A stretch of 64,000 nt of DNA from Petunia secreta (GCA_029990175.1 JARKIP010000048.1:26560001-26624000); one strand, 5' to 3'; positions 10,880 through 22,299 are shown, counted from the stretch's first letter. Made by a program: numbers and translations. Notes: generated by a model not told the origin, from the letters alone.

Positions 10880-11013
10880 GGCCTACGGCAGCGCATTGTG
10901 CAATGCATTATGCATCGTCGTAGGCCAATTTCTGCGAAAGTGAAACAAAAGGCACTCTCAGTAAATCGACCCTACGGAACCGCACTGCGCAATGCGCTGT
11001 GCGACGCCGTAGG
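10880..11013 (+). promoter_or_regulatory. pair of GC-rich hairpins upstream of the LTR TATA box
   Basis: Hairpin 1: GGCCTACG (10880-10887) pairs with CGTAGGCC (10919-10926), extended by partial inner pairing. Hairpin 2: CCTACGG (10971-10977) pairs with CCGTAGG (11007-11013), CGCAC with GTGCG, and GCGC with GCGC around an AAT loop. The two share the same design and sit about 45 bp apart in AT-rich DNA. Both recur in the 3' LTR (16316-16362, 16404-16445). Confidence 0.75.
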
Positions 11014-11082
11014 CTTAAAATCCTGACGTTTCAATTCCGATTTTATTTTGGATTCCCGACTTGTGTGGGTCTATGGGGACGG

Positions 11083-11090
11083 TATAAAAG
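11083..11090 (+). promoter_or_regulatory. TATA box of the Athila-like 5' LTR
   Basis: TATAAAAG, conserved at 16515-16522 in the 3' LTR and about 70 bp downstream of the second hairpin. Confidence 0.7.
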
Positions 11091-11965
11091 CCCTAAAACA
11101 CGTCCAAAACACATCTTTTGAACTGGGAAGGAGCAAAAGAAGGATAGAGCTTTGGAGACTTCAAGAACACAAGAGTTTTTTTAAAATTTTTCCTTTCTTT
11201 TTGTAATTTATTCATTCATGAATTATCTTGACATGATTGTGATAAACATGAGTGGCTAAGTTACCCATTCTAGGGTTTATTGAACCACTCCAATACTTAT
11301 GTGTTACGAATATTTACTTTGATGAATGAAACTTGTTAATTCTTCCTATCTAAGTGTTTATGATTTGTATGATATTGATTGGTAGAGCTCCCAATTGATT
11401 GTGCCCTTTATTCTTGTGCATCTAGGGATAGATTCATGAGTTAGGGTTAAACACTTAGCAGTATTTCAACCTAAAACAAAGGCATTACTTAGGTAGTCAA
11501 AAAGGTGATTTATGACCATTGAACCCAATTGTGAACAATACTTGTAGTCCTACATATCTTCATTAATGAATTGAAAGAATGGTTAGTGAAAGTTATAATT
11601 ATTACACGGGAGTGGATAGTTGTGAATTTGGAACAAGTGTTCAATAGGAAAAACCAAGTTGAATTCGTTAAATATTTATTCTAATACATAGGTAGGAGTT
11701 GGGAATATCAATCGTAAGTTTCTATCTCTTTAATTAATCTATTTCTTACACTTTGCTATTTACTTTATTGTTAATTAGCTGTTACATTGAAGCCATCATA
11801 AAAATATAAACCTTCGAAGTTAATTGATTAGATAAGTTAGTTAGATTAGCAGCTAGATTTCAACTGTTCTCTGTGGGATTCGACCTCGGGACTTTAAGTA
11901 CCGAGCTATATTTGTTGCGACCGCTTAGTCCCTTTTATAGGGCGTAGTTGGGTGTGATCAAATTT

Positions 11966-11982
11966 TAGCGCCGTTGCCGGGG
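11966..11982 (+). promoter_or_regulatory. primer-binding site, tRNA-Asp type
   Basis: TAGCGCCGTTGCCGGGG, one mismatch from the complement of the plant tRNA-Asp 3' end (TGGCGCC...), five bases after the 5' LTR. This is the usual primer of Athila elements. Confidence 0.85.
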
Positions 11983-12103
11983 AACACACTATTATTTAGT
12001 TGTAAAGATATCTATTTTATTTTTCTATTTACTTTACTATTGTCATCTTGACTAGGTTTCTTTGGTGTTTACAATTGAAAGTTCAGATCCCAAAAAATTC
12101 AGG

Positions 12104-14226
12104 ATGGCTCAAGATTTGGCTCTTAATGCTTTTGCACAACCTGTGGCTGAGAATCTGGCATCTGCTATTCAACTTCCAATATTCGAGGCAGAAAATATTT
12201 ACATCACCCAGACGATGGTGGCTTTGCTTGCTAACGCTGGTTTATTTTCAGGTAGAACTACTGATAATCCTCAAAAGCACTTGAAAAAGTTCATAAGAAT
12301 TTGTGAAACTCAAAAACAGGCTCGAGTGCCAGCAGAGGTTGTGAAATTGATGTTGTTACCGTTCTCGCTAACGGAAGATGCCCGTGATTGGTTGGACTCA
12401 TTGCCAGTTAATTCTATTACGTCATGGGATGACTTGGTGATAATGTTCATGAAAAAGTTCTTGCCACCCAATAAGACTGCCAGGCTAGTTGATGAGATAC
12501 TTATGTTCAGGTAGACCACGCTAGAGACTTTGCCAGAAGCTTGGGAAAGATTTAAAAGTTATTTGAGAAAATGTCCTCATCATGGTATTCCTGACCAAAT
12601 GCTGGGGCAAAGGATCTACATGGGCATAGGAGATCAAATTAAGGGCACTTTGGATGCAGCAGCTGGTGGTGCATTTTGAGTAAAACATTTGCCGAAGCGA
12701 AGGCCCTGCTTGATGTGATGGCTCAATATTCAGGCTGGCTTAGAAGAGATGCTTCTGCTAGCCTAGGTACATGGGCTTTAGCTATTATTACTACTTCTGC
12801 AATGGAAGAACATATGTCAAAGTTGCAGACTACACTTGATGTTATGTCAAAACAACTAAACGAGAAGATGTTGAAACCTGTTAACCAAGTGAGCTCATGG
12901 GCTCAGAGTCAACTCCTTGATCCTGGTAATTTTTTTGATGCTGATTTGCTTGCTGGTACTGAAGATGTGAACTTCGTGCATTATGGGCAGCGCCAGCAAC
13001 ACAATCAACAGAGCCAATTAATGCCAGTGCAACAACAAGCAACTTTACCCCTGCAGCAGGCGAATGATATAGCTGAGATTAAGACTATGGTGCAGGCTAT
13101 TATGTGATTTAATAAGAATCTTCAAGGCCAAGTTGCAGCACATGACACTGCTATAAAGGGTATAGAGACCAAATTGGGACAATTGTCCCATGCTTTACAT
13201 AATAGACCTCACGGTGCTTTGCCGGGCGACACTCTGGTGAATTCTAAGGATCCAAATCCTTATCAATTGATGGCAGTCACTTTGAGGAATGGCAGAGACT
13301 TGGACAAGGAGCAAGAATTAGCTAAAGGAGCACTACCTACCATGCCAAACATTGAGCCTGCTGATGACTCTGCCAAACAGGCTGGCAATGATCATGCTGA
13401 GAAAGTGATTACTCCAAAACATGTCCTTGGTACTGAGAAGGTAATTGCTAAAGAATCTAATATTGAATCCGATAGGGTGGTTGAACAAGGTAAAGTATCA
13501 AGGGAGCAGAACTCCAAGGCAAAAATACCACTACCTCCTTTTCCTCAAAGGTTGGCAAAGCAACAAAAAGATTTGAAATTTAATAAGCTTTTTTATTCGT
13601 TGAAACAATTAAAGCTTACTATGTCTTTCATGGAAGTTATGCGAGAGGTCCCTGGATACGCTAAATTGTTAAAAGACCTTTTGTCTAAGAAGGTTGACTT
13701 TAATGCGGTAGAGATGGTCGAGTTGAATAAGGTGTGTAGTGTTGTCATCACAAAGCCTATTGCTAAAAAGAAGCAAGATCCTAGTAGTTTTACAGTCCAG
13801 TGCTCGATTGGTGATCTCACAATTGGAAAGGCCTTGTGTGATTCTGGTGCAAGCATAAATCTGATGCTGCTGGAAGTATACAATAAGTTGGGTTTGACGG
13901 GCATGAGAGAGACTTCAATGCGAATCCAGCTGGCAGATAGAAGACAAAAGCACCCCGCTGGAATAGTTGAGGATGTACTTGTGCATGTGGGCAATTTCAT
14001 GTTTCCAGTAGATTTTGTGGTTCTTAACTGACCCATTGATAAAGATGTTCCAATTATCTTAGGTCGTCCATTCTTGGCTACTGGTAGAGCAGTAATTTAT
14101 GTTGATAAGGGAAAGATGATCTTGAAGCTGTATGATGAAGAAATAGTTGTTGACATTGGCAAAATGCTGAAGGGATATTGTGATGATGTGAATTGTTCAT
14201 GTGTGCATACATGCGAGCCTGGATGA
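12104..14226 (+). pseudogene. Athila-like gag and aspartic protease
   Basis: The start ATG at 12104 opens a frame to 12514 with the retrotransposon gag core (SLTEDARDWLDSLP, about 12367-12408; ITSWDDLV...KKFLPP). After a stop, gag continues in the same style (LPEAWERFKSYLRKCPHHGIP, AAGGAF). A Gln-rich linker follows (12985-13080). A second open stretch at 13174-14031 ends in the protease, with active site ALCDSGASINLM (about 13831-13866) and ADRRQKHPAGIVEDVLV. After a TGA, the flap region IILGRPFLATGRAV (about 14056-14097) continues to a stop at 14224-14226. Gag packages element RNA and the protease matures it. At least four stops or frameshifts make this copy inactive. No RT follows. Confidence 0.88.
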
Positions 14227-16041
14227 GCCATGGGTTGAGTTTATGATGACTATAACAAAGGCGCTTCTCGCGAGACAACCCGTAATTGTATATAAAAAAA
14301 ACAAAAAACAAAAAGAAATGAAAAAAAAAAACAAAATACAAAAAAAAAATGTTATATTTTGAAGTATTACTTGGTGAGTTTCTTTGTTTTGCAGGTTTTG
14401 TGGGGTGCTTGCAACTCGTACAATTGGTTGAGGATGTCCTTCTTGAGGGAAGTCTGAGTACCTCGTGCCTTAAAGAAGCTCACAATGATGTTCTTCGAGC
14501 TTAAAGCCCAGGGAGTTTCTCTATCACCCTTAGTTTTATTTTTAATGCATGAGGGAAATGCATGATTTTAAGTGTGGGCTGGGAATCTTCTCATTTGTAT
14601 TAATAATCCCCTTTGGTTTTTCTTTGTGCATTGGTTCTTTTCCAAAGGAAGTAGTTTGAACCGGGTATAGGTAGATTTTTTTTAGGATTAGATTATAGTA
14701 ACTGGATGAGATAGTCTTGGCTCCACTTTGACTAGTTTTATATAGATACTTGATTTGGGGTATGTGAAATTTATGCATATATTCTATCATAATCTATTTT
14801 GCCTTGAGAAGTGTTGAGTGTATTATTTGAAGCCTATGATTATGATGTTGACTCTAGATTTTCTTGAGAGTTTGCTTATATTTGCTTTGTTTAAGAGCGT
14901 GAATCGAGTCGTTTTGAGTAGGTTATATGCCATGTGTGAGTGAGGATTTTTTTTCTCCGCGTTTAATACTTGATGTCTAGAATTTGCCCGGTGTGTGTGC
15001 AAAGCGAAATGAGAAGTTAGCTCGGTTAGGAAGTGATATAAGCATTCCTTTCATAGCCAATTTATTTGAAGCTTCAGAATTAGATGTTTACCAGTGACAC
15101 TTTGACCCTAGCTAACCTTTTTGAACCTACCTTTTCTTTGATAGCCATTGGGAATCCTATTTCTTGTGCTAAATATTTGCGAGTTGTACTTGTGGTGTCA
15201 TGAGCCTAAAATGCTACTTAAGGAAGTGGAAAATTGTGGTTGTCGGAGGAAGACAAAAGATGCTTAGGAGTATGCTATTTGGAGGGATTTACTAGAAAAA
15301 AAAAAAAAAAGAAAAAGCTTGAGATATTGTGCAATTATTGAAATATGAGAGAAAAAAATTTGAGTTTGAAAAAAAAAAAGTAGTCCCTGTTATTAGCTTC
15401 TTCCTTTGCTTATAGAAAAAGGTTGGTGAAAATTGACTCTGTGATGGTAAAAGAAAGATTGGTTGGGAGGAAAATGCTTGAGTTAATTGTGGTGTATTAA
15501 ATTACTTGGGGTGGTTAGTCATTATTACCAAATATATCATACCCATCCCATTGCCTACATTACAACCTAAAGAAGTCCTTATTGATCTTAGCCGAGTAGA
15601 TGGACACTAGTGGAGTCTTGTACTAAGGGCAAGCTTATGGTATGTCTTGTGTTGCATGTGAGCTCTTTTCTTAGAGTGAGTGCTTCATCTTTATGTGAAC
15701 TTTTGTTCATGATTCCTTCTCTTGTGTGAATTTCTTCATTAAACTTTGGATTTATTGTGAGGGCACATGATTTACGAGAAGCGAGCTCTTTTATTAGTCT
15801 CTTGAATAGAGCGAGTACTAGCATGACTTATTGAGTGAGTTTGGAGTTGATATGGGATTGGGAGGTTGATTTGGTGCACTTGATTGCTTTTAAATATTCT
15901 TGGCATGGATTTCGTGTGAATAAAGCACAATGAGTGCATATGCAACTTGTTAAGTGCCTATATAAACCCAAGTCATTGTATGAGTGGTTTTGATGTGTCT
16001 TGAGTTCAAGTTATAAGTTGCTCGAGGACAAGCAAAGATTT
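14227..16041 (+). other. non-coding 3' internal region of the Athila-like element
   Basis: 1.8 kb between the protease and the purine tract, where pol would be expected to start in an autonomous element. It contains A-rich runs (14287-14350, 15296-15390) and no recognisable RT, RNase H or integrase. It ends CTCGAGGACAAGCAAAG and the purine tract. Confidence 0.6.
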
Positions 16042-16054
16042 AAGTGTGGGGTGT
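16042..16054 (+). promoter_or_regulatory. polypurine tract of the Athila-like element
   Basis: AAGTGTGGGGTGT immediately before the 3' LTR (TGATACGAGG). AAGTGTGGGG is the usual tract in Athila-like elements. Confidence 0.75.
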
Positions 16055-17394
16055 TGATACGAGGCTAGATATTGCAATAATTTCTATACTTCCGCCTTGT
16101 GTCCATTCTTCGACTTGTGATATTTGTTGATAGTTTGAATGGAATTGCTCTTATTTGGTGTGTTTCACATTGTAGAAATTATGTTGATTATATGAAGCGT
16201 TTGTTGAGAAAAGTTTAGTGCAAACAAGGGTTTTGAAGTCTGAGTAGAAGCCTGAGGGTCGAGCGAACCAAGGCGTGGAGGAAAAATAAAGAAAAATTGA
16301 AGTCCCAGGTAAAGTGGCCTACGGCAACGCACTGTGCAATGCATTATGCGCCGCCGTAGGCCAATTTCTGCAAAAGTGAAAAAAGGCACTCTCAGTAAAT
16401 CGACCCTACGGCACCGCACTGCAATGCGTTGTGCGGCGCCGTAGGCTTAAAATCGTGACGTTTCAATTCCGATTTTATTTTGGATTCCCGAATTTTGTGG
16501 GTCTATGGGGACGGTATAAAAGCCCTAAAACACGTCTGAAACACATCTTTTAACCTAGGAAGGAGCAAAAGGAGGCTAGAGCTTTGGATACTTCAAGAAC
16601 ACAAGAGTTTTTCTTAAATTCTTCCTTTATTTTTGTAATTTATTCATTCATGAATCATCTTGACATGATTGTGATAAACATGAGTGGCTAAGTTACCCAT
16701 TCTAGGGTTGATTGAACCACTCCAATACTTATATGTGACGAATATTTTCTTTGATGAATGAAACTTGTTAATTCTTCCTATCTAAGTGTTTATGATTTGT
16801 ATGCTATTGATTGGTAGAGCTCCCAATTGATTGTGCCCTTTATCCTTGTGCATCTAGGGATAGATTCATGAGTTAGGGTTAAACACTTAGCAGCATTTCA
16901 ACCTAAAATAAAGGCATTACTTAGGTAGTCAAAAAGGTGATTTATGACCATTGAACCCGATTCTGAACAATACTTGTAGTCCTATATATCTTCATTAATG
17001 AATTGAAAAATTGGTTAGTGAAAGTTATAATTATTACAAGGGAGTACATAGTTGTAAATTTGGAGCAAGTGTTAAATAGGAAGAACCAAGTTGAATTCCG
17101 TTAAATGTTTATTCTAATACATCGATAGGAGTTGGGAAGATCAATCCAAGGTTTCCATCTCTTGAATTAATCTATTTCTTACTACTTTGCTATTTACTTT
17201 ATTGTTAATTAGTTCTTACATTGAAGCCATCATAAAAATATAAACTTTCAAAGTTAATTGATTAGATAAGTTAGTTAGATTAGCAGCTAGATTTTGAGTG
17301 TTCTCTGGGGGATTCGACCTCAGAACTTTAACTACCGAGCTATATTTGCTGCGACCGCTTAGTCCCTTTTATAGAGCGTAGTTGGGCGTGATCA
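16055..17394 (+). repeat. 3' LTR of the Athila-like element
   Basis: 1340 bp, TGATACGAGG ... GTGATCA, matching 10619-11960. It carries the hairpin pair and a TATA box at 16515-16522. Confidence 0.9.
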
Positions 17395-17399
17395 TATAT

Positions 17400-18643
17400 A
17401 ATTTTATTTAGTTTATTGTTAAGCGAGTTATTGTGCCAAATAAGAAGATAAATGGTTAAGTAATGATATGGATGTTGTAGTATGTTTATGTATGTTATTC
17501 TTGGGTGTTTTATGCATGAAAAATAAGTGAAAATAGGTAACAGAAACTTGCTCCATCAAGTTTGCAAACTCAGACCTTTTTAATGCAAAAGATCAAGGAA
17601 ATTTAACAAGTTTGAAATCTGGACTGCTTTTGAAAAATAGTTGTATTGCAATTTTGTAAATCTTGACAGATTTGAAATGAGTGTTTAACATGAGACTATT
17701 TCTGAAAACTGGGTACATATGTGCGAAATTATGTAATCTAAAAATATTGTTAAATCTGAAAGAATATGCAGGAAATGGGACCTAAATGTAAAAAGTGATT
17801 CAACTTACCTTCTGGGCAAATAGGCTTTAGCTTTAGGGCGTTCTTTAAAATCTGGCCATCCTTAAATTTTATAAAAGCAACCATCATTTGTATAGACACA
17901 CTGTAATAATTTTTGCAAGACAATCTTTAATGCAGCTCAATTTCGTAAAGCAAACCAGCCCACAACTCCTTGCAAGAGCAGCCCACTGTTTTGTAAACAA
18001 TCACTTCTTTTAACTAGATAGCCCTTGATAATTTCAAATTGATTTTGTTATTCATGTTTCAATTAATGAAGAAAAATTTGGGAGTCCTAATTTGTCACTT
18101 AATAATATTAACAATTGGATTTAATTAAAAAAAATCAGCTAGGCATAACGATAAGTATGATCAATGGTCTGCTTACTAGACAAAAAGAAAATTTAATTAA
18201 TAAAACTAATTTATTCTAAAGTATACCCAGCGGGTGGCTTGATATAATCTTCGGTTAAATAATCAAAGTATAAGTTCGATCAGTCCTCTGTGAGGTTGGA
18301 AAAAATGATACACTTTTAATTTTCTGAATCAAAGTGTAAATTCAAAACAACATCAAAATACTACAATCATTTTTAATAAATCAAAACGCGACAATAAAGC
18401 AACTGTGCTTGGCACAGAACTCAAGGGTGTCTAACACCTTCCCGAGATTCTTAGCCAGAAATCTGATACAGACCATTTACGAGTCAAAAGTGTTCCAAGG
18501 TACCTCTTTGGTGACTTGGCTCACTTTCAAGTGGTGATTCTGTGTGTCTTATAATTTTTTACCTTGTAACACTAGACAAAGTCTTTTAATTAGAAAACTC
18601 TTCAACATAGAGAATTCTATCTTTTAAAAATAAGGGTGTGACA
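17400..18643 (+). other. 3' part of the Tat-type solo LTR
   Basis: Resumes after the TATAT duplication of the Athila-like element. The block around 18400-18520 (minus strand) matches in style the segment at 44400-44560 of the second Tat LTR: a GGGAAGGTGTTAG-type motif, a GCACAG...TTTATTG segment and GACTCGTAAATGGTCTG. Ends GTGTGACA. Non-coding. Confidence 0.7.
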
Positions 18644-18648
18644 TCACC

Positions 18649-18709
18649 TTCCTAGGCGCCATTGGGAGTGGTCCCACAATATTCATCCCCCATTTCATAA
18701 AAGGCCATG
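18649..18709 (-). pseudogene. Tat integrase fragment between two insertions
   Basis: About 60 bp that on the minus strand reads WPFMKWGMNIVGPLPMAPRK, the start of the integrase catalytic core (normally WPF..WG.DI.GP). It is bounded on the left by the TCACC duplication of the solo LTR and on the right by the CCATG duplication of the Tekay-like element. It bridges the integrase zinc-finger region at 35909-36180 and the core at 3720-4603, which shows that all three belong to one original gene. Confidence 0.85.
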
Positions 18710-21080
18710 TGACACGACCCGGAATCTGGTTAGGCCGTGCGGGCACCCGACATCCTCCCCTAGACCCGTCGGGCGAACCCTTACCAACTAAATTAGGTAA
18801 CTGAAATATACAATTCATAAATAAGGATAAGACTTAAAACAAAAAAATACAGACATACTGATACCTCTAAGCTGTACAAAAGAAATTACAGCTGACTACC
18901 CAACATACTAGGTTTAGGGCTATCCAGACTAGACATCTAAGAGTACAGAAGAAGACAAATACCTCTTGAAGGAAGCAAAATGCAACTGAAATAATAAACA
19001 TAAAACTGGTGGCCATCCGGAATAAAAGCTGGCTCATCCTGACAGCTGAACGTCTTCGCTCCTTCACAACGTGGCGAACTCAATCCTGGAGCGAACCTGC
19101 CGAAACGAAATAGATAGACAAAAACAAACAACAAACAAGGGTGAGTCAAAAGGACTCAATAAGTGGGGCAGACTAGCCACCTCAAAGAATAGGATAGCTA
19201 GCCGGGGAGAAGAAATAGATAAACCAAATTCCTTTTATTTAAATTATTAAAAGGCAGAGCCAGAAAACAACCGAAAACACGTAAGAAACTTCTAAACTCA
19301 ACCAAGGGTGCGTACCAGAACATATCAACAAATAAGCAATGCACATATAAGCAGAACAGTAGTCATGTATCGTAAGTCTACACAATGGTATGAATTGAGA
19401 TGAAATGAAATGAAGTGAGACGAAATGAAATATGATGCAAAGGGTCACATGTGCCAAATGAATGGAGCGGAATCCTCCTGATCCAAGGGCGGAATCCTCC
19501 TGCCTTCAATATGATGCAATTGAGCGGAATCCTCCTACTCCGAGGGCGGAATCCTCCTTCCCTCAATATGATGCAATGGAGCGGAATCCTCCTGCTCCGA
19601 GGGCGGAATCCTCCTACCCTCAATATGATGCAGTGGAGTGGAATCTTCTTGCTCCGAGGGCGGAATCCTCCTACCCTCAATATGATGAAATGCATAACCA
19701 GAAAACGTAATACATACGAATACAGTATGATGCAATAATAATCCTTCACCGGCGTGGGTATATATCAACTCACAGCCAGAGTACAATGCTCGGATCCTCA
19801 ATGCAATACCAACAACAGGACATAACATATAATATACAATGTAAATTCAAGCTAAGGCATAATGAGTACGCCTATCGATAGCTACACACTTAAGGAACAC
19901 GTGGTAGAAAATCAACGAGGCCAGATGACTCCAAAGAAATGGATATAAACACTTACCTTGTTACAAAGTTAGCACAATTACTCAACAACCGTTTTGTCCT
20001 TTGAATTCAATTCCAAACGATTTCACTGTATTCAATAAGAAGAAAAATATATCAAATTAGGCTAAAGGCTTCATTCCTCACATCTTAGGGAAATCCAGGT
20101 AGGAACCTGATACCCTATTCGCATACGCAATATGCAGGCCAGACCTATGTACAGGGTTTACGATCACATAACCAAACCCTAAATAAATTACATTTATAAT
20201 TTGCCCATAACTCCCTGAGTACGATTATATAATCAATTTCATTATCAGGGTCCGTTTGACCATTTAAACTATTAATTGAACTTATTAAAACGATGTATAA
20301 TATTCCAAGTTTTACAGTTAAACATATTCAAACACACGTAATAAACTCAAATAATATATTAAGATCATTACCTGAATGTTTAAGGGTGAAAATTCTACTT
20401 TTCTCCGGCCCCTTTTCTCATTTTCTGGCATTTTTTTCCATTTCTGCGCCATTTTATTTTTCTCTATTTCTGAAATCGTTTTTGTTACTGCTTCTGCTAA
20501 GAACTTAGCATATATGCACTTGCATGTATGCCCACCGCCTAACTTTTTAAGTTTTTGTCTTTTTCTCTTTTGTTTTTCTTTTTCTTTTAAAATTCGCTGT
20601 TACAGTAAAAATTAAAACGGTACCCTACGATATTCGAAATAATTTCAACTTTTGCATACAAGTTATACAAAATATATGGAACATACTCGCTAAGGCGGAT
20701 CTCAAATCGGACTCGCGAAACTCAATATGCCAATCAAATGGAAAAATGTCAAATTATATAACTTTCACATTTTAGCGGAAACTAGCCGAACAACATCGAA
20801 ATTCACTTTCGAAAGTTTACGAAAGTCACAAATAATCATACGAACCCAACGTCGATTTCGGATTTTGAATCGGAGCTCGTTCGCCAAAACCGAGCTCGTA
20901 AATCTCTTTTTAATATTTATTGACAATAAAAACTGAAACCTTCTTCCGATGCCTACCAAACGAGGTCTGATTTAGCTCAAATTTTACAGATAAGTCTCAA
21001 TAGATATTACGAATATTTTAAAATTATCGGCACCCTAATCGGAGTCCTAACTTCTAAAATGACTAACCGCGGTCGTTTCA
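18710..21080 (-). repeat. 3' LTR of the outer Tekay-like element
   Basis: TGACACGACCC at 18710 to GGTCGTTTCA at 21080 on the plus strand. Contains about four copies of a 57-bp unit with GCGGAATCCTCCTGCTCCG (19463-19690) where other LTRs of the family carry the 35-bp and 54-bp arrays. Confidence 0.9.
19463..19690. repeat. 57-bp minisatellite in LTR
   Basis: About four copies. Each has two GGCGGAATCCTCCT-like boxes and a CTCAATATGATGCAAT spacer. The 5' LTR has about five (34218-34500). 57 is divisible by three, so the array is open in several frames and mimics a coding repeat. Confidence 0.87.
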
Positions 21081-21093
21081 TTCTCCTCCACTT
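21081..21093 (-). promoter_or_regulatory. polypurine tract, outer element
   Basis: Minus strand AAGTGGAGGAGAA directly before the 3' LTR start TGAAACGACC. Identical to that of the inner element (26528-26540). Confidence 0.85.
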
Positions 21094-21479
21094 AAATTTT
21101 CGTTCGTCCTTGAACGAGCCTAAATCTAAAGAAAAATTCGCACATATAGCAAAAGAACTTGCAAGACCTTCATAAGCTACTCCACGGGTATTATTTCCTG
21201 ATTATAGGATCAGAATTATAACACGCATATCGAACTTTTGGAATAAAATACATCTGGATAATATGATAATACCATTACACAGCTTATTCTGACTAAGCTG
21301 ATTGTTCCTCGATCACGGGAAGAGAGTTCTACATTTTCGAAGCAAAGATACATGAAACTTTGAATGGGTTAACATGATTCAGCCGATAATCACCCCTTCG
21401 ATATACCTTTCGATATAGAACAGGTCGATGGACCTAAAATTAGCTCACGCTTGATACAATAGGGGGAGCTTTTGAAGTA

Positions 21480-21945
21480 CCTTGTCACTACACACAGATT
21501 TGATGCAAGCTATATTATTTTTACAAACACACTATGCAACATCTCAGTTGATGTTAGTGTTGTTCCGCAAGTTCCTTGTGGGAATTTAGTTACTCATATC
21601 CTAATGTATGTCAAAGGTTCATCTGAAAATGGTCTATCATATAAGGATAAGGATCATGCAAATACTTCTGGATAGTATGATGCAGACTAAGAATGATCTC
21701 TAGACTGAACATTTACTTCAGGGTATTGTCTTTAAATTGGAAATATTATGTCTTGCAAAAGTAAAAATAAAAGAGACCTGTAGTTGAACCATGAGCTGAG
21801 GCAGAATACCAGCAACAAAGTTGATTGCACGTGGATTTATAATGCTAGAGTAACTTCTCAAAGAGTTGAGGTGTGAAGGAGATGTGCCAATGATGGATGG
21901 ACGATAAGCTGCACTTGACCTTTAACTCTAAATTTTCATGAAGTA
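21480..21945 (+). pseudogene. Ty1/copia RNase H fragment (part of a chimera)
   Basis: The plus strand reads like the copia RT-RNase H junction and RNase H domain. THILMYVKGSSENGLSYKDK (21595-21654) corresponds to the usual ..ILRYLKG.PGKGL.. motif, followed by a broken YSDADWAG-type site, an AEAEYQQQ segment (about 21798-21821) and a KLHLTF..KFHE segment (21910-21945) matching the ALHIA.NPVFHERTKH region. Frameshifts and stops are present. It lies antisense inside the minus-strand outer element and is absent from the inner copy. Confidence 0.7.
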
Positions 21946-22299
21946 AAACAACGTCAGTATGAGGATCCAGTTCTAGTTAAATACAGACAGATAGCCAGAA
22001 GAAAACCGGAGTCACCTTACATGGTTACTACTGACGGTATTCTCATGTACAAAAATAGACTTTGTGTTCCTGATGTTGCAGATTTACGTGGACAGATTAT
22101 GATAGAGGCACATTATTCCAAATACACTGTTCATCTAGGTTCGACTAAGATGTACTATGATCTTAAGCACATGTATTGGTGGGACAGAATGAAGTGTGAC
22201 ATAGCAGAATTTTTGGCTCAGTATTCTAATTGCCAGCAAGTTAAAGTCGGGTCATCTTTCCAGACTTTATACTTTCAGCAGATAGGTACGTATAAATGA
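21946..22299 (+). pseudogene. Ty3/gypsy integrase zinc-finger fragment (part of a chimera)
   Basis: Open from about 21946 to 22299. It holds RLCVPDVADLRGQIMIEAH (22051-22107), then H-X3-H and C-X2-C positions of the HHCC finger (YSKYTVHLGSTKMYYDLK, then WWDRMK and an N-C-Q-Q-V-K-V end in which the first Cys of the pair reads Tyr). It stops just where the catalytic core should begin. It follows the copia RNase H fragment on the same strand with no visible spacer, so a copia-gypsy fusion of RNase H to integrase is seen. Confidence 0.8.

Larger units (their letters stand above)
10588..11960 (+). repeat. 5' LTR of the Athila-like element
   Basis: Begins TGATACGAGG and ends GTGTGATCA. Its first 31 bp are tandemly duplicated (10588-10618, 10619-10649), which the 3' LTR lacks. 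It contains two hairpins (10880-10926, 10971-11013) and a TATA box at 11083-11090. Confidence 0.9.
10588..17394 (+). mobile_element. Athila-like Ty3/gypsy element, gag-protease only (non-autonomous)
   Basis: Complete-ended element with 5' LTR 10588-11960, tRNA-Asp-type primer-binding site 11966-11982, gag-protease remnants 12104-14226, a long non-coding region without RT, RNase H or integrase, purine tract 16042-16052 and 3' LTR 16055-17394. The 5-bp duplication TATAT flanks it (10583-10587, 17395-17399). The LTRs differ by several percent by eye, so the insertion is not recent. The segment GGCGCTTCTCGCGAGACAACCC (about 14260-14281) after the coding region is characteristic of Athila-like 3' regions. 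Loss of pol means it would have depended on enzymes from other elements. Confidence 0.88.
4604..18643 (+). mobile_element. Tat-type solo LTR, split by three later insertions
   Basis: The LTR starts TGTAATCACCCAATTTTG at 4604 and ends GGGTGTGACA at 18643, flanked by TCACC on both sides. Its body is 4604-4947, 7488-10587 (minus the MITE at 9281-10076) and 17400-18643, about 3.9 kb after removing the insertions. It has the same termini as the LTR at 44292-47926, which lies in the opposite orientation. Shared inner motifs include the GGGAAGGTGTTAG-type segment (minus strand about 18437-18450) near the 3' end. A TATA box (TATAAAAG, 7521-7528) marks the plus-strand promoter. There is no internal region, so it is a solo LTR left by recombination. 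It sits inside the host Tat integrase. Confidence 0.82.

Noticed and set aside
13593..14036. 147-codon minus-strand ORF
   Set aside because: Shadow of the Athila-like protease on the plus strand, which has a clear active-site motif.
19378..19828. Repetitive ORFs with GGFRPRSRRIP or RNPPAPRAESS-type repeats (also 34134-34550)
   Set aside because: Frames of the 57-bp LTR minisatellite, on both strands at once.
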